From positions 1 to 38,171 of the forward strand of contig JAJXYR010000106.1 in the NCBI GenBank assembly GCA_021780475.1: a DNA stretch of 38,171 nucleotides, in the 5' to 3' direction. Origin of the DNA: Pseudomonadota bacterium. GTDB taxonomy: Bacteria > Pseudomonadota > Gammaproteobacteria > Steroidobacterales > Steroidobacteraceae. Positions 9,045-16,982 of this stretch are shown here, piece by piece. Each line of letters starts with the position of its first letter. Within the stretch, counting starts at the first letter, position 1. The translations under genes were made by a program, and so were the position numbers. The notes below the pieces were generated by a model that did not search any database, was not told where the DNA came from, and saw nothing but the letters and a program-made list of their open reading frames with translations.

Positions 9045-9440
9045 TCATTTGCCCACGTGCGCTTCGATCGCCCCCAACAGCTCGTCCTTCGTGAACGGCT
9101 TGGTCAGGTAATGCTCCGAGCCGACTATGCGACCGCGTGCGCGGTCGAACAGTCCGTCCTTGCTGGAGAGCATGATGACCGGGATCTGCTTGAAGATCTT
9201 GTTGTGCTTGATCAAGGAACAGGTCTGATAACCGTCCAGGCGCGGCATCATGATATCGACGAAAACGATGTCCGGCTGGTGATCGGCGATCTTGGACAGG
9301 GCGTCGAAACCGTCGATCGCGGTGAACACCTCGCACCCCTCCTTGCTGAGGAGCGTTTCGGCCGTGCGCCGTATGGTCTTGCTGTCGTCGATGACCAGCA
9401 CCTTGAGGCCGGTCAGTTTTGATTTGTCGCTGGCGGTCAT
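9045..9440 (-). CDS. pilG: Single-domain response regulator PilG
   Basis: A CheY-type receiver of 131 residues from the ATG at 9440, first gene of the chemosensory operon. The frame continues upstream to 9518, but 9440 is favoured by a good ribosome-binding site (AAAGGA four bases upstream) and by the usual PilG length. Conserved residues are the acidic pair in VLVIDDSKTIRR, the phospho-acceptor Asp in IVFVDIMMPRLDG, Ser in VIMLSSKDG and Lys in HYLTKPFTK. The sequence DGLFDRARGRIVGSEHYLTK is typical of PilG. In Pseudomonas, phosphorylated PilG promotes pilus extension through PilB and raises cAMP through CyaB. Confidence 0.95.
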   Translation of the reverse strand: MTASDKSKLTGLKVLVIDDSKTIRRTAETLLSKEGCEVFTAIDGFDALSKIADHQPDIVFVDIMMPRLDGYQTCSLIKHNKIFKQIPVIMLSSKDGLFDRARGRIVGSEHYLTKPFTKDELLGAIEAHVGK

Positions 9441-9537
9441 ACTGTCCTTTGAGAACCCGTTTTCCAAGACTCGGGGATGCTCGCGCCTGGGCCCGGAAAT
9501 ATGATGGCTTTTTAACATATCCAGGGTTGCCTAGCCA

Positions 9538-9553
9538 TGTCACGGGGTTCACA
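9538..9553. promoter_or_regulatory. CRP/Vfr-like binding site upstream of pilG
   Basis: The sequence TGTCA-N6-TCACA matches the CRP-family consensus TGTGA-N6-TCACA at 9 of 10 positions. It lies in the pilG/gshB divergent region, centred about 105 bp upstream of the pilG ATG and 130 bp upstream of gshB. On the minus strand a TATGTT -10 candidate (9519-9514) would place the centre near -39 to -41, roughly a class II activator position. In Pseudomonas the CRP homologue Vfr activates pilus functions. Assignment rests on the motif and context only. Confidence 0.4.
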
Positions 9554-9599
9554 TTTCGGGCCAAACCGGCGCAAACAACGGCGCCGTGGTTCACACTTC
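9546..9599. repeat. Pair of 12-bp direct repeats 42 bp apart flanking an inverted repeat
   Basis: GGTTCACATTTC at 9546-9557 recurs as GGTTCACACTTC at 9588-9599 with one mismatch. The spacing of 42 bp is four helical turns, so both copies face the same side of the DNA. Between them is the inverted repeat CGGCGC-N8-GCGCCG (9567-9586). The first copy overlaps the right half of the CRP-like site. This could be a regulator array for pilG or gshB. Confidence 0.45.
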
Positions 9600-9675
9600 C
9601 ACGATCTGATCGGGTCCGGCGCGCGCTTGCGCTAGACTGCGGGCGCATCGCCGGACGGCGGCTCCGAGGAAACCC

Positions 9676-10632
9676 ATGCCCACTGAAATTCGCCTGCTTG
9701 TCGTCATGGACCCGATCGACTCGATCAAACCGGCCAAGGACAGCACGCTCGCGATGCTCCTGGCGGCGCAAAAGCGCGGTTGGAATCTGTTCTATGCCGG
9801 GCAGAAGGATCTGTGGCTGCGCGACGGGGTCGCGTTCGGGCGCCTGGCGCCGCTGCGGGTCGCCGATGACCCCGCGCGTTGGTTCGACCTCGGCGCCGCC
9901 GAAATCGCGCCGCTCGGCGGCTGCGACGTCGTCCTGATGCGCAAGGATCCTCCGTTCGACACGGAGTATATCTACACCACCTACCTGCTCGAGCGCGCCC
10001 GCGACCAAGGCGCCCTGGTCGTCAACGACCCGCGCGGCCTGCGCGACATGAACGAAAAAGTCTACACCGCCTGGTTTCCGGAGTGCTGCGCGCCGACGCT
10101 GATCACGCGCGACATGCGCGACATGGGGGAATTCCTGCGCGAGCACGGCAAGGCCGTCTGCAAGCCGCTGCACGGCATGGGCGGCCGGTCGATCTTCGTG
10201 CTGGAGGAAGGCGACAAGAACCGCAATGTGGTTTTCGAGACCTTGACCGACTACGGCAGCCGTTATGCGATCGTGCAGCGGTATCTGCCGGAAATCACCA
10301 CCGCCGGCGATTGCCGCATCATCCTCGTCGATGGAGAGCCCGTGCCCTACGCGCTGCGGCGCATTCCCGATGAAACCGACAATCGCGGCAACCTTGCGGC
10401 GGGCGCCCGCGCCGAAACCCGCCCGCTCACCGACCGCGACCGCTGGCTGTGCTCGAGAATCGGACCGGCATTGCGCCAGGCCGGCATGATTTTCGTCGGT
10501 TTGGACGTGATCGGCGACTACGTCACCGAAATCAATGTCACCAGTCCCACCGGTATTCGTGAACTCGACAAGAAATGCGGTGTCGATATTGGCGGGACCT
10601 TCATGAACGCGATCGCCGACCGCCTGGGATGA
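9676..10632 (+). CDS. gshB: Glutathione synthetase
   Basis: Catalyses the ATP-dependent joining of gamma-glutamylcysteine and glycine to make glutathione, a cytoplasmic reaction. The 318-residue product has the usual bacterial GshB length. Recognisable features are MDPIDSIKPAKDST at the N terminus, NDPRGLRDMNEKVYTAWFP, the ATP-grasp segment VCKPLHGMGGRSIF and the C-terminal VTEINVTSPTGIRELD. The ATG at 9676 is preceded by GAGGA at a six-base spacing. A possible -10 element, TAGACT, lies at 9633-9638, but no good -35 is visible. The gene is divergent from pilG, as in Pseudomonas, and a TonB-family gene follows after 3 bp. Confidence 0.96.
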   Translation: MPTEIRLLVVMDPIDSIKPAKDSTLAMLLAAQKRGWNLFYAGQKDLWLRDGVAFGRLAPLRVADDPARWFDLGAAEIAPLGGCDVVLMRKDPPFDTEYIYTTYLLERARDQGALVVNDPRGLRDMNEKVYTAWFPECCAPTLITRDMRDMGEFLREHGKAVCKPLHGMGGRSIFVLEEGDKNRNVVFETLTDYGSRYAIVQRYLPEITTAGDCRIILVDGEPVPYALRRIPDETDNRGNLAAGARAETRPLTDRDRWLCSRIGPALRQAGMIFVGLDVIGDYVTEINVTSPTGIRELDKKCGVDIGGTFMNAIADRLG

Positions 10633-10635
10633 CGC

Positions 10636-11553
10636 GTGAATTCGGATTTACTCCAAGCGGGCCTGCCGCCCGCGCAAGACCGGCTCGTGACGACCTGCTT
10701 TCTGGCCGCGTTGCTGCATGGAATCATCATTCTCGGCGTGAGTTTCAGCCCGCCGAAACCGGCGGCCGCTGACGGCGCGCAGAAGGGGCTGGAGGTGATC
10801 TTGGTCGATGACCACGGGCCCGCGGTCGCGGCCAGTCCGGACGCGCACTATCTGGCGCAGCGCAATCAAAAGGGCTCGGGCAACACCGTGGCGGACAAGC
10901 GCGCGCTGATCCCCAAGTCCTCTCCCGCCCCGGCCGACCACCCCGGGATGATCAACGGCGAAGGACTGGCCTACGGCGCGACGGGACGCGGGGCGGACCG
11001 GGAGGCGGTACTCGTGACCACGGCTCAAGCGACCCAGATCCGCTATTCGACGTCGGACGACGCCGCGGCGCAGCCGCTGCCCATTCCGATGCGCCTGGAG
11101 AAGCGCCCGGATTTCGGGATGGAGCCGAACGACGACGGCGTCGAACTGCGGCTGCGCGGCAAGGCGCGGCATGAATTGTGGATCGCCGCGGACACCCGTG
11201 CCACGGACGTGGCCGAGTACCTCGACCGCTGGCGGCGCCGCGTCGAGCGCATCGGCACGATGCATTTTCCGAGCGCGGCACAGGCCTCGAAACGCGGCGC
11301 CACGCCGGTCGTCGAGGTGACGATCGATGCCGACGGCCGGCTCGCCGACGCGGTCGTCCGGCGCAGCAGCGGCCGGCCGGAAATCGACGACGCGGCGATC
11401 CGGATTCTGCAGCTCGCCGCCCCTTTCGCGCCGTTTTCCCGCCAACTGCGCGCCCATCACGACCAGATACGGATCGCGTACCAATGGGAATTTCTCTCCG
11501 GCGCCGCCGGCGAGTCGAAGGTTCTGTATTCAGAGCCTGCGGCGGTGCGTTGA
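10636..11553 (+). CDS. TonB-family energy transducer, TonB3-like
   Basis: A 305-residue protein starting with GTG three bases after gshB. A single transmembrane helix lies at about residues 18-37 (TTCFLAALLHGIIILGVSF), giving a short cytoplasmic N terminus and a large periplasmic part. The C-terminal 90 residues form a TonB_C domain: TPVVEVTIDADGRLADAVV, SSGRPEIDDAAIRILQ and IAYQWEF. The middle lacks the long Pro-rich spacer of classical TonB, and no exbB or exbD is nearby. In Pseudomonas a TonB protein at this locus (TonB3) is needed for twitching motility and pilus assembly, so a pilus role is the best inference here. I leave the symbol blank because numbering of tonB genes is genome-specific. 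Confidence 0.82.
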   Translation: MNSDLLQAGLPPAQDRLVTTCFLAALLHGIIILGVSFSPPKPAAADGAQKGLEVILVDDHGPAVAASPDAHYLAQRNQKGSGNTVADKRALIPKSSPAPADHPGMINGEGLAYGATGRGADREAVLVTTAQATQIRYSTSDDAAAQPLPIPMRLEKRPDFGMEPNDDGVELRLRGKARHELWIAADTRATDVAEYLDRWRRRVERIGTMHFPSAAQASKRGATPVVEVTIDADGRLADAVVRRSSGRPEIDDAAIRILQLAAPFAPFSRQLRAHHDQIRIAYQWEFLSGAAGESKVLYSEPAAVR

Positions 11554-11599
11554 GCGCGGGGCTCGCAAGCCTCGCGCCGCTGCGAGATGATGTGCGCCT

Positions 11600-12163
11600 A
11601 TGAACGGAGACGGCTACCTGACCAATCAGCTGCTGATCGCGATGCCGGCGATGGGGGATCCGAATTTCGCCCAAACCGTCGCGCTGGTTTGCGATCACAG
11701 CCCGCGCGGCGCGCTCGCGCTGATCGTCAACAAGCCCCTGCCGATGCGCATGGGGGAGATCTTCGATCAGCTGGAGATCAAGGTCGCGCAGGGTCCGTTG
11801 ACGGAGCGCCAAGTCCTGCGCGGCGGCCCGATGCAGACCGACCGCGGCTTCGTGCTGCACCCTGCCGGCGGTCAGTGGGACTCGACGCTGAAGGTCTCAG
11901 AGCGCCTGCACGTGACGACCTCGCGCGACATTCTCACGGCGATGGCGCGCGGTGATGGGCCGGAAGAGGCCGTCGTCGCACTGGGTTACGCGGGTTGGGA
12001 CGGCGGGCAGCTCGAGGATGAGATCCGCGCAAACGTCTGGCTGAACGCGCCGGTCGACGCGGCGATCATATTCGACCTGCCGTTCGAATCGCGTTGGGAC
12101 GCCGCCGGCCGGCTGCTCGGAGTCGACTTGTCGCGCATCAGTTCGACGAGCGGGCATGCCTGA
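11600..12163 (+). CDS. yqgE: YqgE/AlgH family protein (UPF0301)
   Basis: The 187-residue product belongs to the YqgE/AlgH family, whose biochemical role is not established. In Pseudomonas, AlgH influences alginate expression. Conserved stretches are LTNQLLIAMPAMGDPNF near the N terminus, VNKPLPMRMGEIF, RGGPMQTDRGFVLH, ALGYAGWDGGQLEDEI followed by NVWL. It begins 46 bp after the TonB gene and its end overlaps ruvX by 8 bp, the usual partnership in proteobacteria. The overlap points to coupled translation. Confidence 0.94.
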   Translation: MNGDGYLTNQLLIAMPAMGDPNFAQTVALVCDHSPRGALALIVNKPLPMRMGEIFDQLEIKVAQGPLTERQVLRGGPMQTDRGFVLHPAGGQWDSTLKVSERLHVTTSRDILTAMARGDGPEEAVVALGYAGWDGGQLEDEIRANVWLNAPVDAAIIFDLPFESRWDAAGRLLGVDLSRISSTSGHA

Positions 12164-12629
12164 GATTGCGAACCCCGGTGCGCCGCGGGTGATCATGGCA
12201 TTCGACTTTGGAACCCGCCGGATCGGCGTCGCCTGCGGTGACACCGTGAGCCGCACGGCCAGGGCGATCGCGACGCTGCCTTCGACCGGAGGCGCGCAGG
12301 CCTGGCCGGCGATCGCCAGCTTGATGCGCGATTGGCAGCCGGCGGCCGCGATCGTCGGCCTGCCGTATAATGCGGACGACACCGAGGGTCCGCTCGCGCG
12401 CGCGGCGCGTGGTTTCGCCGCCGGGCTCGCCGAACGGTTTCGAATACCGGTCGCGCTCGTCGATGAACGCTACTCGTCGCTCGAGGCCGAGGCTTCGCTG
12501 AAGTATGCCAGGGAAACCGGACTGCGCCGCCGCCGCGTCGCCAAGGGCGACGTCGACGCGGCGGCGGCGCGCGTGATCCTGGAGCGCTGGTTCGAAACAA
12601 GCCGCGAGACACAATGCAGTCACAACTAG
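12156..12629 (+). CDS. ruvX: RuvX/YqgF Holliday junction resolvase family protein
   Basis: A 157-residue protein of the RNase H-like YqgF family, implicated in Holliday junction resolution and in 16S rRNA 5' end maturation. The first catalytic Asp is Asp17 in IMAFDFGTRRIGVA. Other family marks are IVGLPYNADDTEGP, VDERYSSLEAEA and the C-terminal DVDAAAARVILERW, which supplies the last acidic residues. It overlaps yqgE by 8 bp and pyrB by 16 bp. In Pseudomonas, pyrR sits between ruvX and pyrB; here the two genes overlap directly, leaving no room for it. Confidence 0.94.
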   Translation: MPEIANPGAPRVIMAFDFGTRRIGVACGDTVSRTARAIATLPSTGGAQAWPAIASLMRDWQPAAAIVGLPYNADDTEGPLARAARGFAAGLAERFRIPVALVDERYSSLEAEASLKYARETGLRRRRVAKGDVDAAAARVILERWFETSRETQCSHN

Positions 12630-13582
12630 ATGATGCCGGCGGCCTGCGCCACCTCGTGACGCTCGAAGGTCTCGCGCGGGACCTGTTGACCGCGATCTTG
12701 GACCGCGCCGAGTCCTACCGCCGGCTGCCCGGACAACCGGCGTACGAGGGGCGCGAACTCGCCGGCGTCACCGTCGCCAATTTGTTCTTCGAGCCGAGCA
12801 CCCGCACACGCGCATCGTTCGATCTCGCCGCGCGAAGGCTGGGCGCTCAGGTGGTGAATCTGGACATGCACTCGAGTTCGCGGGCGAAGGGCGAGACGAT
12901 GCTCGACACCATCTACACGCTCGAAGCAATGAACGCCGACGTGTTCGTCATCCGCGACTCGGAAGCCGGACTGCCCGAGTACTTGATCGATCACGTCGCG
13001 CCGCATGTTTCGGTCATCAGCGCCGGCGAGGCCCACCTGTCGCATCCGACTCAAGGTTTGCTCGATGTCATGACGATCAGGTCCCACAAGCGTCCGTTTG
13101 CCGGGCTCAAGGTGGCCATAGTCGGCGACATCAGGCACTCGCGGGTCGCCCGCTCGACCGCGCGGGCGCTCGCCACGCTCGGAACGACGGACTTGCGGGT
13201 CGTCGCTCCGGAGTCGCTGCTGCCGGCCGAAGGCGAATTCCGCGGCGCGCAGCGTTTCACGCGAATCGAGGACGGCATCGCCGGAGCCGACGTCGTGATG
13301 ATGCTGCGGATCCAGAAGGAACGCATGGCCGAGAGCGCCGCGCTCGACGATGCCGCTTATTTCCGCTCGTACGGGCTGACTGCGGCGCGTCTGCGGCTCG
13401 CGGCGCCGGACGCACTCGTCATGCACCCCGGACCGATGAACCGGGGGGTGGAAATCAGCTCCGATGTCGCCGACGGGCCGAATTCGGTGATTCGCGAACA
13501 GGTCAACAATGGGGTGGCGGTGCGCATGGCCGTGCTTGCGGCGATCACCGCCACGCTGACGCGGCACCGCCGGCCGCTTTGA
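12614..13582 (+). CDS. pyrB: Aspartate carbamoyltransferase catalytic chain
   Basis: Catalyses carbamoyl phosphate plus aspartate to carbamoyl aspartate in de novo pyrimidine synthesis. The 322-residue product has the carbamoyl-phosphate loop FFEPSTRTRASF (Ser62 to Arg66), the SSSRAKGETMLDT segment with the active-site Lys, the SHPTQGLLD motif and the C-terminal HPGPMNRGVEI. It starts inside the end of ruvX. In Pseudomonas the next gene encodes an inactive dihydroorotase-like subunit required to assemble the enzyme, and pyrR lies just upstream. Both are absent here, and no pyrI regulatory chain is seen. The enzyme may therefore be a bare trimer, or its partner is encoded elsewhere. Confidence 0.96.
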   Translation: MQSQLDDAGGLRHLVTLEGLARDLLTAILDRAESYRRLPGQPAYEGRELAGVTVANLFFEPSTRTRASFDLAARRLGAQVVNLDMHSSSRAKGETMLDTIYTLEAMNADVFVIRDSEAGLPEYLIDHVAPHVSVISAGEAHLSHPTQGLLDVMTIRSHKRPFAGLKVAIVGDIRHSRVARSTARALATLGTTDLRVVAPESLLPAEGEFRGAQRFTRIEDGIAGADVVMMLRIQKERMAESAALDDAAYFRSYGLTAARLRLAAPDALVMHPGPMNRGVEISSDVADGPNSVIREQVNNGVAVRMAVLAAITATLTRHRRPL

Positions 13583-13597
13583 GCGGCGGCGCCCCGC

Positions 13598-14479
13598 TCA
13601 GGCGTCGATGTGCATCAGCGCCTGGCCGGCGCGTATAAGCGCGCCGGCGACGATCCGCGCCGGAATCGAGATCCCCGGCGGCGCGAGCACGATGATCGTC
13701 GAGCCATGCTCGAACCACCCCATCTCCTCGCCTTTCGCGAGGTTGGCGGCGCACGGAATCACGTTCGGCCCCCGATAGCGCAGGTGCAGCCGCACGTCGA
13801 CGAAGCGCAGTCTGATGCTGGCGACGAGTATCGCCGCCACGGGAACCAGCGTGATCAGGTGCCCGGAGCGTAGCCGGCATCGGATCACCGCCCGTTCGTT
13901 TCTGCAAAACAGGCGTTCGACGCGCTTCAACGCGACCGGATTCACGTTCCAGGTGTCACCGGAGATGTAGTCGACCCGTTCCACCGTGCAATCCTGCGGC
14001 GCGTGGAATCGGTGGTACATGCCCGCTGTCAGGCGCAGCGTGGCATAGCTGCCGCCGAGATGGTACTGGGCGAGCCGTGGGTCGCCGAGGAGGTCCACGA
14101 TGGCGTAGGGGTGCCCCTTGGCCTGCAGCACGGTGCCGTCGCCGATTTCGCCGTGAGCGCCGACGAGCGCGTCGCAAGGGCTCGCCAGGCTCGACGGGTC
14201 GGCGTCCACCGGGCGCGCGCCGGCGGTCAATTCCCGCGTGAAGCACGCCTGCAGGCTGTTGAAGCGGGTCGTCTTGGCGTCGCGCAGGTCCAGGTCGCAG
14301 AACAGCTTCCAGATCGCGATGCCCGCGGCCGCGAACCAGCGGTTCTCGATTCGGCTCAGCCGTCCCATCAACCGTGTCGACCAGCGCCGCGGGATGCGGT
14401 TGGTCAGCAGGAAATTCAGATTCTCCGCGCCGATCAGCCGGCGCAGCCGGGCTCGCCCGGTCATCGAAGTGTCATTCAT
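13598..14479 (-). CDS. psd: Phosphatidylserine decarboxylase proenzyme
   Basis: Makes phosphatidylethanolamine by decarboxylating phosphatidylserine at the inner membrane. The 293-residue proenzyme self-cleaves to generate a pyruvoyl group. The cleavage motif is FEHGSTIIV, with cleavage expected between Gly259 and Ser260. The Asp of the Asp-His-Ser triad is Asp103 (SPCDALVG), and the His is in MYHRFHAP, with His159 corresponding to the catalytic residue. The SPCD variant replaces the common SPVDG. The 5' end is only 29 bp from the divergent aminotransferase gene, so each promoter must lie inside the other's leader or coding start. The 3' end is convergent with pyrB. Confidence 0.95.
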   Translation of the reverse strand: MNDTSMTGRARLRRLIGAENLNFLLTNRIPRRWSTRLMGRLSRIENRWFAAAGIAIWKLFCDLDLRDAKTTRFNSLQACFTRELTAGARPVDADPSSLASPCDALVGAHGEIGDGTVLQAKGHPYAIVDLLGDPRLAQYHLGGSYATLRLTAGMYHRFHAPQDCTVERVDYISGDTWNVNPVALKRVERLFCRNERAVIRCRLRSGHLITLVPVAAILVASIRLRFVDVRLHLRYRGPNVIPCAANLAKGEEMGWFEHGSTIIVLAPPGISIPARIVAGALIRAGQALMHIDA

Positions 14480-14508
14480 GTGAAATAGAGTTCCCTTGGA
14501 GGAATTTC

Positions 14509-16239
14509 GTGCCGAACAAAAATCTCATTCACGCGCCCGCGGTCATCGCGGCGGGACTCGCGGCCCTCGTCGTGCTCGGCACGGTGCTGCGCCGGCTGCG
14601 GCGGCGCCTGCAGCTCTCCGCGGCCAAGCATCCCTCGCTCGCCGGGCACTCGCGCCTGTCGCGCCGAGTCGCCGCGCAGTTGCCGCTGGTCGAATACGGC
14701 GATGATCGGTTCTTCCGCGCAGACGACGCGCCGGACGGTGACGCGGCGGCGCGGCGTGCCGGCTTCGAGCGGCTCGCGATGCACTTCGCGCAGCGCCATG
14801 CGGTCACGGCGAAGCTCACGGCCGAGACGCGGGCCGGCGTATCCGACCTGCAGTTCACGTCGCGCTACCGGGTGCCGTTTCAATTCAGCCGCTATGTGCG
14901 CGAGCGGCTCCCCGTCGGCGCGTTCGTCGAGTCTTCGGCCGGGGTCGAAGTCGTCGACCTCGACGGCAACCGCTTCGTCGACCTGACCGGCTCGTACGGC
15001 GTCAACGTGTTCGGCTACGATTTCTACAAGGAGTGCATCGCGAGGGGCGCCGAACGGGTGCGCGACCTCGGTCCCGTGCTCGGCGCCTACCACCCCGTCA
15101 CCGCGTACAACGTCCGTCGTCTGCTCGAAATCTCCGGCCTGGATGAAGTCTCCTTCCACATGTCCGGCACCGAGGCGGTGATGCAGGCGGTGCGCCTCGC
15201 GCGCTACCACACCCGCCGGGACCATCTGGTGCGGTTTTGCGGCGCATACCACGGGTGGTGGGGCGATGTGCAACCGGGGGTCGGCAATCCGGTGCCCGCG
15301 CGCGAAACCTACACGCTGAAGGACATGGATGACGCCAGCCTGCGCGTATTGCGCACCCGCGACGACATCGCCTGCGTGCTGGTCAACCCCCTTCAGTCGC
15401 TGCATCCGAACTCGGCGGCGCCGGGGGACTCGACGCTGGTCGACAGCGGGCGCCGGGCGCACTTCGACCGCGACGCCTACGCGCACTGGCTGCGGGAACT
15501 TCGCACCGTGTGCTCCGCGCGGGGGATCGTGCTCATTTTTGACGAAGTATTCGTCGGCTTCCGGCTGGCCGCGGGCGGCGCGCAGGAATATTTCGGCGTT
15601 CGCGCCGACATGGTCACCTACGGCAAGACCGTCGCCGGAGGCCTCCCGGTGGGGGTGCTTTGCGGACGCCGCGAGCTGATGCGGCGATTCCGCGAGGATC
15701 GGCCCGCGGACGTCTGCTTCGCCCGCGGCACGTTCAACGCCCATCCCTACGTGATGGGCGCCATGCATGAATTTCTGCATCGTATCGAGGGTGAGCCGGT
15801 GCGCGCGCTCTACCGCGGCCTCGATGAGGTGTGGAATTCCCGGGCGCGTGCCGTGAACGGGCGCCTCGAGGCCGAGGGCCTGCCGGTGCGCGTCGCCAAC
15901 CTGTCGACGATCTGGACCATGTATTACACCCGGCCGTCCCGCTACAACTGGATGTACCAGTTCTACCTGCGGGCAGCCGGCATCGCGCTGTCCTGGGTGG
16001 GAACGGGCCGCTTGATCTTCAGCTTGAACTTCTCCGACGCGGATTTCGACCTGGCGGCCGACCGGATCGTGTCGGCCGCCAGGCAGATGCAACAAGACGC
16101 GTGGTGGCGGGCCGGACCTGAAGTGACGAACCGGTCCATCAAGCGGCGCGTGCTCCGGGAGCTCCTTCAGGCCCGATTCTCGCCGATCGCCGGGTCGATC
16201 AACTCCCCGCGCAACAAATGGAGCGGCGATTTGCAGTAG
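14509..16239 (+). CDS. Membrane-anchored class III PLP-dependent aminotransferase/aminomutase
   Basis: This 576-residue protein is larger than ordinary glutamate-1-semialdehyde aminomutases (about 430) because of a roughly 130-residue N-terminal extension. The extension contains one transmembrane helix (about residues 9-27) and a basic stretch, RRLRRRL, giving a cytoplasmic catalytic domain tethered to the inner membrane. PLP-binding features are FHMSGTEAVMQAVRLARYHT, Asp345 in LIFDEVFVGFR and the Schiff-base Lys373 in TYGKTVAGGLPVG. I chose the GTG at 14509 because GGAGGA lies five bases upstream; the frame is open further upstream without such a site. Its substrate is unknown. Proximity to psd, a membrane protein and a glycosyltransferase suggests a lipid-linked amino substrate, which is inference only. 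Its last 73 bp overlap the next gene tail to tail. Confidence 0.85.
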   Translation: MPNKNLIHAPAVIAAGLAALVVLGTVLRRLRRRLQLSAAKHPSLAGHSRLSRRVAAQLPLVEYGDDRFFRADDAPDGDAAARRAGFERLAMHFAQRHAVTAKLTAETRAGVSDLQFTSRYRVPFQFSRYVRERLPVGAFVESSAGVEVVDLDGNRFVDLTGSYGVNVFGYDFYKECIARGAERVRDLGPVLGAYHPVTAYNVRRLLEISGLDEVSFHMSGTEAVMQAVRLARYHTRRDHLVRFCGAYHGWWGDVQPGVGNPVPARETYTLKDMDDASLRVLRTRDDIACVLVNPLQSLHPNSAAPGDSTLVDSGRRAHFDRDAYAHWLRELRTVCSARGIVLIFDEVFVGFRLAAGGAQEYFGVRADMVTYGKTVAGGLPVGVLCGRRELMRRFREDRPADVCFARGTFNAHPYVMGAMHEFLHRIEGEPVRALYRGLDEVWNSRARAVNGRLEAEGLPVRVANLSTIWTMYYTRPSRYNWMYQFYLRAAGIALSWVGTGRLIFSLNFSDADFDLAADRIVSAARQMQQDAWWRAGPEVTNRSIKRRVLRELLQARFSPIAGSINSPRNKWSGDLQ

Positions 16240-16775
16240 AGCATGGCGTCGTGGAACGGGTCCGTCAAAATCTTCGTGATCCACACGAGCCCGGTCTGCA
16301 AGTCCTTGATGATCATCAGCTGCACCGTGCGGAACAGCAATCCGCCGATGCCGACGGCGAGCCAGACCTCGCCGACACGGCGCACGAAACCCGCATGGCT
16401 CGCGCCGGTCTTGAACACCCCGAAAAGCGTCGGATCGAACCACAGCACCGCCGGCGCCGCGGCCCAGATCGCGAGCAGCACGGCCTTGCGGCGCAGGTTG
16501 TAGCCCACCTTGATGTCCTCCTTGTGTTCGTGGGTCGCCTGATTGGCTTCGTCATAGCCTTTCGGCTCGAAGAAGAAATGCCCGGCCTGCCGGCTCGTCA
16601 TGGCGAGCAGCCAGCCGATCAGCGCGGAGACCACCGGGTCCTTGAAGACCTCCGCGTAGGCGACGATGAAGCACAGCGCGCTGAAGAAGTGCAGCGATTG
16701 ATTGATGCGGCTGTGATGATAGTAGCGATGATCGTCCCATCGCTGTATCGCAAGGGCTTCCTTGAAACTATGCAT
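16167..16775 (-). CDS. Small polytopic membrane protein with an Mpo1/DUF962-like histidine pattern
   Basis: A 202-residue protein with about four hydrophobic segments (around residues 27-45, 48-60, 98-113 and 137-152). The N-terminal DDHRYYHHSRINQSLHFF and the later RQAGHFFFEPKGYD place conserved-looking histidines beside membrane helices. This recalls the Mpo1-like (DUF962) family, whose yeast member is an iron-dependent dioxygenase acting on 2-hydroxy fatty acids. The resemblance is from memory and distant, and a catalytic role is not shown. The ATG has GAGG seven bases upstream. A 15-bp palindrome lies 46 bp upstream. The 3' end overlaps the aminotransferase gene by 73 bp on the opposite strand, an unusually long convergent overlap. 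Confidence 0.7.
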   Translation of the reverse strand: MHSFKEALAIQRWDDHRYYHHSRINQSLHFFSALCFIVAYAEVFKDPVVSALIGWLLAMTSRQAGHFFFEPKGYDEANQATHEHKEDIKVGYNLRRKAVLLAIWAAAPAVLWFDPTLFGVFKTGASHAGFVRRVGEVWLAVGIGGLLFRTVQLMIIKDLQTGLVWITKILTDPFHDAMLYCKSPLHLLRGELIDPAIGENRA

Positions 16776-16820
16776 GTTGAATCCTCGAAGGGGGAGACGG
16801 GGTCGGAACTTCAGACAACG

Positions 16821-16835
16821 GAATATAGGATATTC
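16821..16835. repeat. 15-bp palindrome GAATAT-agg-ATATTC in a divergent intergenic region
   Basis: A perfect 6-bp inverted repeat with a 3-bp centre lies between the membrane-protein gene (minus) and the glycosyltransferase gene (plus). On the minus strand it contains TATATT, a candidate -10 element about 47 bp upstream of the membrane-protein ATG. It could be an operator overlapping that promoter. Confidence 0.4.
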
Positions 16836-16982
16836 ATTGCAGCCTGATTACAGTGCGGCCGGGCGGCGCGACGCGGCGGAGGTTTGTAAGAAAACTTTGT
16901 CGCTCCCTTAACAAAAGCGTCATTGCCCGGTGAGATCGTGACGCTCGGCGCAGATCCGGATAGCGGCGCGGGTGGGCCATTC

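Noticed and set aside
9022-10173. A 383-codon minus-strand frame spanning gshB, the intergenic region and pilG
   Set aside because: It overlaps two certain genes and the promoter region, and its translation has no domain.
14476-16443. A 655-codon minus-strand frame opposite the PLP enzyme
   Set aside because: It lies over a gene with clear PLP motifs and shows no recognisable family or ribosome-binding site.
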